Source: Anaeramoeba flamelloides
Lineage: Eukaryota; Metamonada; Anaeramoebidae
DNA: 64,000 nucleotides
Assembly (NCBI GenBank): GCA_027625915.1
Contig: JANTQA010000012.1
Coordinates: forward strand, 899,001-963,000
Direction of reading: 5' to 3'
Under the pieces are notes generated by a model, which was not told the DNA's origin, did not search any database, and saw nothing but the letters and a program-made list of their open reading frames with translations. A program made the translations under genes and the position numbers. Of the stretch, positions 24,401 to 34,507 are shown in pieces. How positions within the stretch are numbered: the first letter of the stretch is position 1; each line of letters opens with the position of its first letter.

Positions 24401-27059
24401 TTCTTAATGACATAAAATTATCATCACTTTGAAAAAAATAATTTATAAAAGATGTATAACTGGAATCCAATCTGTAGTTTTGGCTAACTTTAATTTTCAG
24501 AATTTATTTTTTTTTATTATTGAAGAAGTGTAAATTACACTCTAGTTGTCCTTTTACTTAAATTCTCTTTCAGAAATTTAAGCGTAAAATCATAGATTTC
24601 ACGATTATTAACCAATGAAAATAACAATAAACTGTTATGAGTTTAAATCAATTCATAGAGGTTTTTTTCATTTAATTTATTCAGAAATATTAATCTATTA
24701 TTTTAATAGGAAAGACACACCCACAAAAAATGATCAATATTTTCTATAACTTCCTTTTGTTTATATTTTAAACATAAAGGACAAAATTTATTTGAATTTT
24801 TATTGATTACATAGTAATATATGTTTAAGCAATTGGTAAATATCCTAAATTTTAGGATTGTTGAACTTGATGGATAGCTTAGATATTTTTGAGTTGTGAA
24901 TAATGAATTTTGGTTTCTTAATATTGTGAAGTATTTTTGTGGGGTGTATAGGTTTTCCAGCTCTTGGAATTCAATAATTCATTGTATGTGTATTTATAGA
25001 TTTCCTTTTTTAATTCAATTAAATCTTTTGAATTCAAGTTAATTTTATTGTTGGTTCGTTGATTAAATTTTATTAATTTTTCTAATGAAAAAAGAAATAA
25101 ATTTTTTAATTTTTTTTTGAATTTGAATTTTTTTTTATTTACTGAAATTACCATATTTTCAATTTTAAATTTTGTTTTGTAAAATAGAATTGGTATATTT
25201 CTGTTTATTTTGCATATTTCACATATGGCTGTATTAATCCAAGAATTTAAATAATTGAAAGTTTTTATTTCATAATTAAAAATTTCTAATCCATATGTTA
25301 ATTGGGTTAATATAAAAGATTTAAATAATCTAATTTTCAAATTATTATTGAGAGAATTGTTATTAAACAATTGTTTATAGTTATTAAATGTTTCTTTAGC
25401 TTTTTTTAAATTATAAACTATATGTGAAATTTTATAATTTTCAGAATTTATTTTTTCCTTGTAGTGCTGTGCCTTAAATTAAACTTGTTTTTTTTTTTTT
25501 TTCTTGTTCCAATACAACAACTTATTCAGGACTCATTAGTATACCATAAGTTCAAATCAATTTTGAAGCAAAATTCATTTAAATTTTGAGAAAATTTTAA
25601 ATGATGAATTGAATTTGTTTAAAATTTTTTTACAATTTTTATAGATTTTTATTGTTTTTTTTGGAAAAATTTACGATTAAGGGACTAATCTCTATTAATT
25701 TTTTTTACCTAAATTTAATAGAGATTGAGAAAATTTTTTGACAATTACTTTTATTTGAAACTCCCTGTTTATTTTCAATATTAAACATATTTCTCGATAA
25801 AGGAATCCTTATTTAGAAATTGGTCAAAAAAAAAAAAAAAAATAGAGACTAGTTCCTTAAAATTATCCATTTTTTTTGAGATAAATTTTCACATTTTGAT
25901 CTTTTATTTTTGGAATTTCTTTTTTTAGATCATAGAACTTGAATAAATCATTATAGGATTTACTTATTATTTATTGTCGGATTTCTTTGATCGACTAATG
26001 TATAAGCTTTCTAGAAAAAAACATACATGGCCTTTTATGTTGAAAGAAGGGTTAAACAAGTCTGAAGCTATTATTTTGACAACAAAACTTCATTTTCTCC
26101 ATTATTTAATTCTATGACAATCAAATTATCATAATCAAAATTTTATCTAAAAGTTTAAGAAGGAAGATTAATAAACTTAGTCCAATCTCTCAAAATATCA
26201 TTTTTAATTTGGGATTTTGTAAAAAGATCTTTGGGATTTTTTCCACTAAAAAAAATTATAAAAAATATTTTGCAATTAGAAATACTAATTTTCTTTGATT
26301 AATTGGAAAATAACAATAAAATTTGAAATTTATCAAAAATTCTCTTTGGTTTCAAACAATATAAAAGAAATCTAATCCATGAAAGGTAAACAAACCTCCT
26401 AACAATACTTGAGAAAATGGAATTAGAAAATTATAGGAGTTCAAAAAATGTTTTAAAACAAAAACAAAAATTCTCTAATTTTTTGAAAAAATTATTGCTT
26501 CAAGTCTTCTAATTTGGATTTTCAAAAAAGGAATTTGATACCAGAATAAAAGAATAAAAAAAATAAAGAAAACAAAGAAGCAGAAATTACCTGGGTTGTT
26601 AAAAACTGTTTGGCAATATGAGAAAAAAAGCAAAAACCCAATTGTGTTAAACAAAATAAGTAGTGTATTTGAATTGGGAGACGAGTCTTTAACATTGGAA
26701 TAAACAACATGATAAAGCACGTACACAAACAAAAAGTATGTAAATGTTAACAAAGCTGGGAAAATAAGTCTGGGAATTAATGGGATGTGTCCTATGACAT
26801 AATAGTTTTTGTTTTCTTTGCTATATTTTTTGATCCAAAAGAATGAAGATTCCAAATTGCTTCGAATTGGTGGCTTCCCATCTTCCCCAAACAAAATAAC
26901 GTCTGTTCCTTTCTGAATTGGATCTGGTGTCGGCTCAACCATTAACAGTCGATTTTTTATGTTTGTTATGTAAAAAGGCACTAACAAAGACAAAAAAATG
27001 AATTTATCAATCTTTTTTTGTTCTTTATGTTCATTTACGTTTTTCAACTTTCTCATCAA
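21452..27059 (-). CDS. DHHC-family protein S-acyltransferase with a DHIC core (2 exons)
   Basis: Exon 1 27059-26591 and exon 2 22050-21452 (minus) join through a 4540 bp intron (GTAATT...TTTTAAG); the split Gly codon restores NNPGIVSPDW, the family's DPG motif with Asn for Asp. Total 355 residues. Four membrane helices can be seen (about 94-119, 132-150, and two in exon 2 after FHNYKFF). The C-terminus has TTIDNYE (TTxE-like), then YDLG...NFLQVFG...WLLP...GDG, all typical. The family moves palmitate to cysteines on membrane proteins. In the cysteine-rich domain (RPERARYSKTFHKLILK PDHIC) all zinc-binding Cys are replaced and DHHC is DHIC (212-215), leaving the Asp-His-Cys triad. Activity is uncertain, since yeast Akr1 and Pfa5 also depart from DHHC (DHYC). 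Confidence 0.88.
22763..23881. mobile_element. Possible long TTAA-2 element
   Basis: TTAAGGGAGTAGTC at the left and GACTAGTCCCTTAA at the right are inverted TTAA-flanked ends. The interior (about 1.1 kb) has no recognised gene. The pairing of these two ends is inference. Confidence 0.45.
23985..24060 (+). mobile_element. LINE 3' terminal fragment
   Basis: Plus-strand AAGTAAAAGGACATTTAGAG followed by the palindrome GTGTAATTTACAC and CTTCTTC is the same sequence, in the opposite direction, as the 3' ends of the LINE copies at 24.5 and 41.8 kb. Confidence 0.6.
24513..25425 (-). mobile_element. 5'-truncated LINE, last 0.9 kb
   Basis: Minus-strand copy closely matching the 3' part of the LINE at 41758-44095. 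The frame 25370-24918 corresponds to the region behind the reverse transcriptase (NNSLNNNLKIRLFKSFILTQ). The C-terminal zinc-knuckle region and the 3' end with the GTGTAAATTACAC palindrome follow. The 5' break is near 25425. Similarity to the 42 kb copy is high, so it is relatively young. Confidence 0.85.
25677..25860. mobile_element. TTAA-2 short element, copy b
   Basis: 184 bp, TTAA at both ends, TIR GGGACTAATCTCTATT against the inverted right end GGAACTAGTCTCTATT. Reverse complement of 8486-8673. A second, inner copy of the CTATT...AATAGAG motif near 25716 gives the left end an internal hairpin. Confidence 0.8.
26131..26434. repeat. Left arm of a large inverted repeat around DHHC exon 1
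   Basis: About 300 bp that match the reverse complement of 27161-27460 with few differences. The outer border is ATAATCAAAATTTTATCTAA; the inner border is near AATTAGAAAATTATA. Exon 1 of the DHHC-family gene lies between the arms. The arm is within the intron. Confidence 0.85.
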
Positions 27060-27160
27060 AGTAAGTTTCCAATTTCAGAGAAATTCAAATTAAGGATTTG
27101 TATGATGGTTTCACTTTTCCTTGTATTGATTTTCTTATATTTTGTTGGTAATTTAAAACT

Positions 27161-27460
27161 GTAATTTTCTAATTCCATTTTCTCAAGTATTGTTAGGAGG
27201 TTTGTTTACCTTTCATGGATTAGATTTCTTTTATATTGTTTGAAATCAAAGAGAATTTTTGATAAATTTCAATTTTTATTGTTATTTTCCAATTAATCAG
27301 AGAAAATTAGTATTTCTAATTGCAAAATATTTTTATAATTTTTTTTAGTGGAAAAAATCGTAAAGATCTTTTTACAAATTCAATTAGAAATGATATTTTC
27401 AGAGATTGGACTAAGCTAATTAATCTTCCTTCTTGAACTTTTAGATAAAATTTTGATTAT
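27161..27460. repeat. Right arm of the large inverted repeat around DHHC exon 1
   Basis: The partner of 26131-26434, lying 100-400 bp upstream of the DHHC start codon, where the promoter and 5' leader are expected. It includes the conserved block TTAGGAGGTTTGTTTACC in opposite orientation to the left arm. Confidence 0.85.
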
Positions 27461-27541
27461 CTGATTTTAATAGCAGGTGAATTAATCTAAAATCAATAAC
27501 TTGACACACAAAAGCTAAACCACTTTTTGAGACTTTTTGTA

Positions 27542-28803
27542 TTAAGGGTAGAGTCTTTAATCTCAAAAATAATTATATAAAATTGAAACAATAATTTTTA
27601 TAATTTTCATGAGTACCTAACTACATACAATCAAAAACGTCCGACCTGTTAAGTACAATGGATCTCCAAAAACGAACAATGAAAAAAAGGTAATTGTTCA
27701 GAAAAAGTGCCAAAGAGAGACACTCAATTTCCAAGTTAATTTGATCTACAATGGTGTAAATAACTCATTTTTTTTACTTTAACACCTTACTAAAATTTAA
27801 CTATGTATAAAATATTGACACTGTAGAAATAAAATAATCAAATAAATGGGATGGAAACAATATATAAACAAGAAATAGGGTTCTTTAAATAAATTTTAAA
27901 AAAGAATTATGAAGATACTGAAAGATTAAAATCTTCTTTTTTGACAAAAAAATGAGAAAAAGGTCATTTTTTTATTTTTATAAAATAATCATTCAATCTC
28001 AGAAATTTTATAAATTTGATGAAATTTTTGAATCAAAAGCATTTAATATTATTGAACCATTTCAATTAATCAAAGTAATAACTTCTAAAATCAATTTGAA
28101 TCTGAATCTAGAATATGTATATGTCTTCCTATCTTCAAATACCCAAGTCTGAAAAAAAACACGAGTTCAAATTTTTGTAATGGGTTAAAGGTTGCTAATA
28201 CGGATTATTTACACAATGGTAAATATTAATTTTGAAAACTGTTCTGTTCATTTCCAAGCATCTTTTTTGAGATCTTTTTGAGATTTCAAAGATGATTTTT
28301 TTTTTTTTTAATTTATCTCATTTTGTTATTTTTAATCCCAAGATTGGAACAAAATTCTTATTTTGTCAAAAATAGAGATGGTTACAAAATAACCACAAGT
28401 TAGAATAAATTCGAATAAAATTGTTTTCTACTTAAAGAAAACAATTTGTTTTAAATTGAAGAAATTTAACCCTTTGGATATTTAAAATAAGAAACAATTT
28501 ATTTTTAAATTTATAAATTTGATTTTTTGAAATTGAGAGATCTTTATTAGACTTTTTTTTGAATTGAATTTTTTGCTAATTAGGTTCTGGTGAAATATTT
28601 TTTGTTATTTTAATTTTATCATTGAGATTCTTGAGATCTCTGTTTCTTCATTGAATTTTTTGTCAAAGAAGATCCAATGGATTTTTTTTTTTTGTTATTT
28701 ATATTTTTCAGCACAAAGAAGGGAAATTTCACAAAAACCCTTTTGATTTCAAGCCCCCCATAAGTGTATGAAGCAAATCCAAAGTAAATGACTCAAACCT
28801 AAA
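27542..28803. mobile_element. TTAA-1 element, copy 2 (long)
   Basis: The left end TTAAGGGTAGAGTCTTTAAT and the right end AAAGTAAATGACTCAAACC are TTAA-1 termini, and the interior shares GTGCCAAAGAGAGACACTC and a GAGATCTTTTTGAGA-type block with copy 1. The right border is TAAA rather than TTAA. No transposase frame is seen; the longest frame (27952-28152) is not recognised. Confidence 0.65.
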
Positions 28804-29282
28804 AATTGTTTATTTAGCAAACTCTATTTTATTCTGTTTTAAAGTCTTAAGAAACACTTGTTGGGGGAACTAAGAAAACAAATTTATTTTTTATTTTGTT
28901 TTGAGATATTTGTATTATTTTAACATAAGTGGACTAAATACCTACGACGAGATATTTTCTAGGAGGGAAAATATTACTATTTGTTGAAAAATAAATGGAA
29001 CAAAATTTTCATTCAACTTTCCAAAAAAAGATTTTTTTAAATGATATAAATTTTCAATTTTTTAATTCTTAAAGAAAAGCTTAAAACCAAGTTAAAAGAC
29101 GAATTTTCTCTGATATAATTGCAGAATTTGACGATTTGTTTTAATTCTTAAGGATGATGATTATTTTGGAAAGCTGAATTAAAATTTTGATCCTTTTATT
29201 TTACAATTAACAGTAGACAAAGTCGAAGCTTCGAAAATAAAATATTTGAGGTTGACAAAAACAAAGTTAAGAAATAGAATTC

Positions 29283-30227
29283 TTAAGGGACTAGTCTCTA
29301 TTTAATTTTTTTAGGTAAATTTAATAGAGATTTAGAAATTTTTTTTGCCAATTACTTAGATTTGAAATCAAAGTAAAAAACTTCTTTGTATAGTAATTAA
29401 ATCTCGCTAAATGACATACATTAAATTTAATTATGGTTTTTATAGAAAACAAAACATTTTTCAATTTTTTCACTTTTTTGAAAGTTGCTTTTTTTACAAC
29501 TTTTAACAGAAATACAAAAAATAACAAAAAATATGAACAAGAAAGCAAAAACTTGTTGTGTTTGTAGACATACATTAAATAATTTGAAAAATCAACTTGA
29601 ATAGTTTTTTTTTTTGATTTTCCTGAAAAACAGTTTGATTCAAAAAAAATATGCAATATATGCTCTACTCAAAATAAAAGATTTTCTTTCTTTTTCCTTG
29701 TACCATTCTTTTTTTTTCATGAATCTGCTTTTTCAGTTGTCACTCTTTTGTTTTTGTTGAATTCGAAGTTTTTTTAAGTATTCCCAAATTACCATTCCAA
29801 AAGTTTTTTGTCAGAGTCAAAAAAAATAAAAGAAAACAATAAGAACTATTTTTTGTAAAAGTAATAATTCATAAAACAAAATTGAGTTCTTTATGGAGTC
29901 AAGCAGGATGAACAGAAGTGAATAAGAAAATATTCACCAGTTTTAAATTATTTTTCCGTTTTTCCAAATGAGAATAAATATTAATTTTGTGAAAATTATT
30001 AAAACCAAAATTAAACAAAAAATTCTCATCCGTTAAAGATCTTTTTTAACAAAAAAATTTTAAAAGACACTTTTTTTGATTAGAATTGTAAAATTTTTAA
30101 AAAACAAGAACTAAAAATTCTAACATTGAAAAAACCGGTATATTTTCAATTTTAAACATATTTCAAGATAAGGATTCCATATACAGTTCTTGGTCAAAAA
30201 AAAAATTAATAGAGACTAGTCCCTTAA
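29283..30227. mobile_element. TTAA-2 element, long copy c
   Basis: 945 bp with TTAA at both ends and TIR GGGACTAGTCTCTATT perfectly inverted at the right. The outer 100 bp on each side match the short copies (8486-8673, 25677-25860), with about 750 bp extra in the middle. The minus-strand frame of 111 codons at 29321-29656 is Phe/Lys-rich and unrecognised. This could be the parent of the short forms or a short form with an insert. Confidence 0.7.
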
Positions 30228-30931
30228 AAAAGAATTTTTGAGTAGTATTTTTTCAGATAATTCTGATTAGTGATTGAAAGTTAGAAACAAATAAAAACCC
30301 TAATGGATCTTAGAGGTCGTTAATTATATCCTTACAAAACGAAAAAAAAAAAAAAAAGTTTGATTTTTAGAGAAATGTGGATTGCCGAAAGAAAAAAAAA
30401 AACAGAAATATGGTTTTGTCATTCGTCAAGAATTTTTTCTGATGAGCTCATCCAAAAAAACTTTATTACACTTTTGCAAACTCCACCATATTTTTGGAAC
30501 TTCTTTTTGATTTTAGAAGTCTTAATTAGAACTTGATTGGATCTTTATGTTTAAGAAAGATTTCTTTGTTTTAATAAAGGAGCAAGAACCAAATAGAGAT
30601 CCCTAATTTTTTTTAATCAATTGAGAACACTTTGGTTCACAATTGTTTTTGAAATTGATTCAAAGTCAATTGTTTTCAAAAATAACAGAATTGCAAAATA
30701 ATTAAACCCAAAAAGTTTTTTTCAAATTTAATATTTAACGGTAAGATTCTTTTCCAAAAATTTAGATTAAAAACTATTCAATTTTAGAGTACAAATCTAT
30801 AAAACATGAGAAATTTCACTTTTCTTTTTTCGAATAAAAGTCATAATCGTAAGTTTGTATTCCAATAAGAATGAAATCATTTTTTCTAAATTGTGTTTGT
30901 TTTGATTTTTTATTTATTTATTTTCTTGATA
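30228..30931. other. AT-rich intergenic region
   Basis: No gene seen. It contains the upstream flank of the Cdc26-like gene. Confidence 0.5.
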
Positions 30932-31267
30932 ATGTTTGGACGATTCCCAACACGAATAGAATTGCAAGAGCAAGACATTCTCGAATATGAGCAAATGAGA
31001 CAAGAAATCCTTCAGAAATCAAAAATTAAAAGAAAGAAAGAGGAAATAGTTATTGAAGATCCAGATTTTTTGTATTTACTTGAAAGCAACAAAGAAGGAA
31101 AAAAAACACAAAGCAAAAATGAAGACAAAATCCTTGAATTAGAAATCAATAAAAATGGCAAAAAAAAGCAAAAACCAATCCCATTTACAAGTTTAAAGTT
31201 TCCTCAAGATCCAAACGAGGAAGAAATAAATTTCCCATATAGCTCAAAAAAAGATGAGGTGCTTTAA
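30932..31267 (+). CDS. Cdc26-like subunit of the anaphase-promoting complex
   Basis: The start is taken at the second ATG (30932), because from there the protein opens MFGRFPTRIELQEQDILEYE, closely matching the Cdc26/Apc12 N-terminus (M-L-x-R-x-PTR-LEL-xxx-DI-x-E-FE). In known complexes this short helix, with its N-terminal Met, is clamped inside the TPR groove of Apc6. The frame gives 111 residues to TAA, within the usual 80-130. The remainder is Lys/Glu-rich and poorly conserved, as expected. A codon boundary GATGAG before GTGCTT (31259) could be a donor leading to exon-like sequence downstream (31450-31635), which would replace the last two residues. The N-terminal match is strong; the 3' structure is uncertain. 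Confidence 0.8.
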   Translation: MFGRFPTRIELQEQDILEYEQMRQEILQKSKIKRKKEEIVIEDPDFLYLLESNKEGKKTQSKNEDKILELEINKNGKKKQKPIPFTSLKFPQDPNEEEINFPYSSKKDEVL

Positions 31268-31449
31268 AATAAATATAAATAAAATGTTTTTGAATAATTT
31301 TGCTGGTTTAATAATGATTTTTAATTTTTACAAGCAATAAATAGTGCATTTAAACATTTCTATTTCTTTTTGATTTAGTGAAAAAAAAAAAAAAAGGTTT
31401 CAAAGTTGAATAAAAATTCTTATAAAATAATATACTTTTACAAATATAG

Positions 31450-31635
31450 ATCATTTTGTCAAGCGTACAAAACCAATTAACATTCTTCGAGAAAGTGGTT
31501 GACGATATTATTGTATACAGAAAAATAAATTCAATTCATTAAGATTAGTCAAGTAAACCTTTCGTCAATCCATTATTTGATTTATTCAACAATCGCGCAT
31601 TTGTAACGACGAAGAAGAGGTTTCTTCATGAATGA
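31450..31635 (+). other. Exon-like sequence downstream of the Cdc26-like gene
   Basis: Two open pieces on the plus strand: 31450-31512 (SSVQNQLTFFEKVVDDII) after an AAATATAG acceptor, and 31549-31635 (SSKPFVNPLFDLFNNR... ending RFLHE, TGA) after GATTAG. Both are phase 0, as is the possible donor at 31258. Joining both needs a 36-base intron, shorter than any other here, so perhaps only one is used. Less AT-rich than its surroundings. Not recognised. Confidence 0.35.
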
Positions 31636-31976
31636 GTTGAAACGAGAATATTAAATAAATATTTAAAAATCCAAAATTCCCGAGGTTTTTTCGATTTGAG
31701 AGTTTTCGAATATAGTACTAGTGCCTTTTCACAGACAATCTAATGAGACAAATAAGGCACAAAAAAAAAAAAAAAAAAATCTTTCATTTACAATTCTTGA
31801 TTATAAGACACTGATTTTTTGTTATTTTATTAATTATTGTTTGAGTTGAAAAAAAAAAAGATTGTGCGCGATTATGGCCAATCTTTTTTTAGTATAATTT
31901 TTTTTTTTTTTCTTTGATTGATTATTTTCTGGCTTTTATATGATCTTGTATTGTGTACTAAAAAATATTCGGTGAG

Positions 31977-32207
31977 TATAAACTAAATTTCAAACATAGT
32001 GGCAGATTTTTCATCAGATAAAAATTTGTTTAATTGTTTTTTTTTTTTTTGAATAATAATGTAATTTACAAAAAAAATTTTAGAGATAATAACCAATTAA
32101 GATTAATAAATAAAAATATAGTGTAATCATTTCATTTTGGGAAAGACAAATGAAAATAGAAAAAAAAGAGTAAAAAAAAATTTTACCCAATTTTGAAGTA
32201 TTGATTA
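31977..32207. mobile_element. TA-4 MITE, copy 3
   Basis: 231 bp, same orientation as copy 1 at 5623-5851. It shares GGCAGATTTTTCATCAGA, TTTGTTTAATTGT and AGATTAATAAATAAAAATAT. The ends are more decayed (TATAAACTAAATTTC; GATTATC). Confidence 0.7.
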
Positions 32208-32439
32208 TCTCTTTCACACCCGATTCCTGTATCCTTTTTTTATGAACACAAACAAAACTGAAAAGGAATCCAAAATAAATAAAAAAAAAAAAATGTTATT
32301 AAAAGTTATGATTTTTTTCTTCAATTAATAATAAAGTTAATAAAATCCTAATATTCAAATGAAAATATCACGATATTATCAGAAAAATAATATGGTTTTT
32401 TTGTTTTTTTTTAATAAAGAGAGACCATTCAACGAAATT

Positions 32440-33795
32440 ACCCAATTTACTGTTAGATTTTTTTTTTACTATTTGAAATAAACTCAAAATTTATTAAATT
32501 TTCAGTTTATTTCTCAAATAAAAAAAATAAACAGTTTGCTTTTCCAGAAGTTAAAAGAATTGAGTAAAATATTGGATTTTTCTCTATTCCTATGGATTCT
32601 GGAAAATCAATTTTAACTTTTTTTGAGTTTTCTCTTTATTTGAAATGTCAATAGATTTTCATTAGGTTTTTTTTTGAGTTATCTGCTTTATTTGAAATAT
32701 TTATTGATTTTATCAATAAAAGAGAAAACCTCAAGAAAACCTAGGTACCTAACGAAAATTTTTTTTAGGTTACCCAGAATTTGAAAAAATAACTTAAAAT
32801 ATCTTGATTTTACAAATAAAATTGTAAACCTCAAAAATCTGTCCTAAGTTTTTTTTAATTTTGGGAAATGAAAAGAAAATTTCTGGAAAAGCTAACAGTT
32901 TATTTTTTTTAATTTAAAAAATAAAAAGAAAATTTAAAAATTGTAAAGAATTGAGTAAAATCAGATATTTAACTCCTTATCATGAACCCTAAAATATGCT
33001 AAGTACTATATGGCACTTGACAGTGCTTTAACAAAGACTAAATTTAATTTAGATTTTTTAGTCTATTTATATTATCGTCAAGATAATATAAGAGAAGAAT
33101 AGAGGGAAAAAACATAGTTTTTTTTGATACTGATGTTATGTACTCTGAACACAAGTAATCAGTCCCTTAAAATAATAAAAAAATATTTTCAAAAAAATTA
33201 TTTAAATTTTCAAATTATACACTTTTTTATAAATTCACTAATAATATCCAATATTGGTTAATAATTCATCTCTGATCATATTTATTTTCGTGAAATATAT
33301 ATAATTTAACTTAAAAAATCCCATTATACAAGCTTTCTATTGATATTTTTTTGAAATTTAATAGTAAAAAAATTAAAAAAATTTTTGCTTATAGTTCATA
33401 CTTTATTTTATTATATTTTAAAAAGTATTTTAAATCGTTTGAATATCTTTCAAATAGGCTGTTAAATTATTTTGACTATTAAAAAATTATTTTCTTTTGT
33501 AAATTTGAAAAAATATTTTAATTTTGATTTTTCCTTTATGTTTTATTTACTTTTTGTAATAAAAAGAAAATTTAAGAAATTTCCGGTTAATTTCAAATAG
33601 TAAAAAAAAAAAATCATCAGTTAGCTTTTCCAGAATTTAAAAGAATAGAGTAAAATCAAAGATTTTACTCAATTATTTTGAATTCTGGAAAATCTAGGTA
33701 CTCTACAGATACTTTTCTTAGGTTTTCCAGAATTTAAAAGAATAGAGTAAAATAAAAGATTTTTCTCAATTCTTTTGAATTCTGGAAAACCTATG
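32440..33795. repeat. Scattered hairpin modules of types A, B and C
   Basis: Fold-back units like those in the LINE at 46 kb. Type B (GTTAG, T-run, TTTGAAATAAAC...) is at about 32447-32520. Type A (TTTTCCAGAA...TTCTGGAAAA) is at 32534-32610, 33620-33695 and 33713-33791. A C-like unit is at 32613-32750 (TTTTCTC...AAACCTCAAGAAAACC), and half units lie near 32767-32890, 32893-32950 and 33535-33615. Each is a 70-90 bp imperfect palindrome with a short AT-rich loop. No coding sequence. The region between 32950 and 33535 holds nothing recognised. Confidence 0.65.
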
Positions 33796-34507
33796 ATTAC
33801 ACTTCCAATATTTATCATCAGGTATTATTGTTTCCTTAATCAAGTTGTTTTTGATAGATATAGTGTTTTCAGAACTCTTAGTTATTTTCTCTTCAGAAAA
33901 ATATCTTAAAGTTGAAATTAAAGAAAATTCATTGTCACATCCCTTCTAAAATTTTTACCCCAATATAGACCTTTTTTATCGACACTATAAACTTTTAATA
34001 GTCGTAATACTACTAAAAAAAAAGAAAAATACAATATCTCCAAGATTGTTAAGAACTGGAATCATGATAATATTTTCCATAAACATATTTAACAAATTAT
34101 TAAATGATAATTGTAGGAATAGGTTTGTCTAACTTTATTTTTTTCAATTATATTTTTTCCTTCCTACAAACGAAAGATTTTTAAAAAAGTTTTTTTTGGG
34201 ATTGAGTTCTTGTATTCAATCCTTTCTTGGTTAATTAACTCACATTATGGTAACACCCATTTTCTATATTTAGGATATTTGGTTGGTTTTATATATTCTT
34301 TCTTCTCCCTTAAAACCTTAAACTTCTCTCAAAAGAAAATAGAAAACTTCAACTTTCTTTCTTAGGTAGACAATTATTTGTATTGCTAACATTTGTACAA
34401 CCGTTAGAACAGCGATTTGTAAACCTCTTGATCATAATTTTTTCTTTCATTTTTTATTTTTTTTGGAAATTAGCTTGGCGTTTGGTTGCAAAAAAATTGA
34501 AATTGTA
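33796..34507. other. AT-rich intergenic region
   Basis: No gene seen. It is the upstream flank of the gene at 34508, with an in-frame TTG-led extension (34463) that lacks an ATG. Confidence 0.5.

Larger units (their letters stand above)
22051..26590 (-). other. 4.5 kb transposon-filled intron of the DHHC-family gene
   Basis: Donor GTAATTTCTG at 26590 and acceptor TAATTTTAAG at 22051 are phase 1 on both sides. The intron holds a possible TTAA-2 element (22763-23881), a LINE 3' end (23985-24060), a truncated LINE (24513-25425), a short TTAA-2 element (25677-25860) and one arm of a large inverted repeat (26131-26434). Other introns here are about 100-190 bp. Confidence 0.8.

Noticed and set aside
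29321-29656. A 111-codon frame in the TTAA-2 long copy as a transposase
   Set aside because: Composition is AT-driven (Phe, Lys, Leu) and no catalytic pattern is visible; a frame of this size is expected about once by chance in this window.
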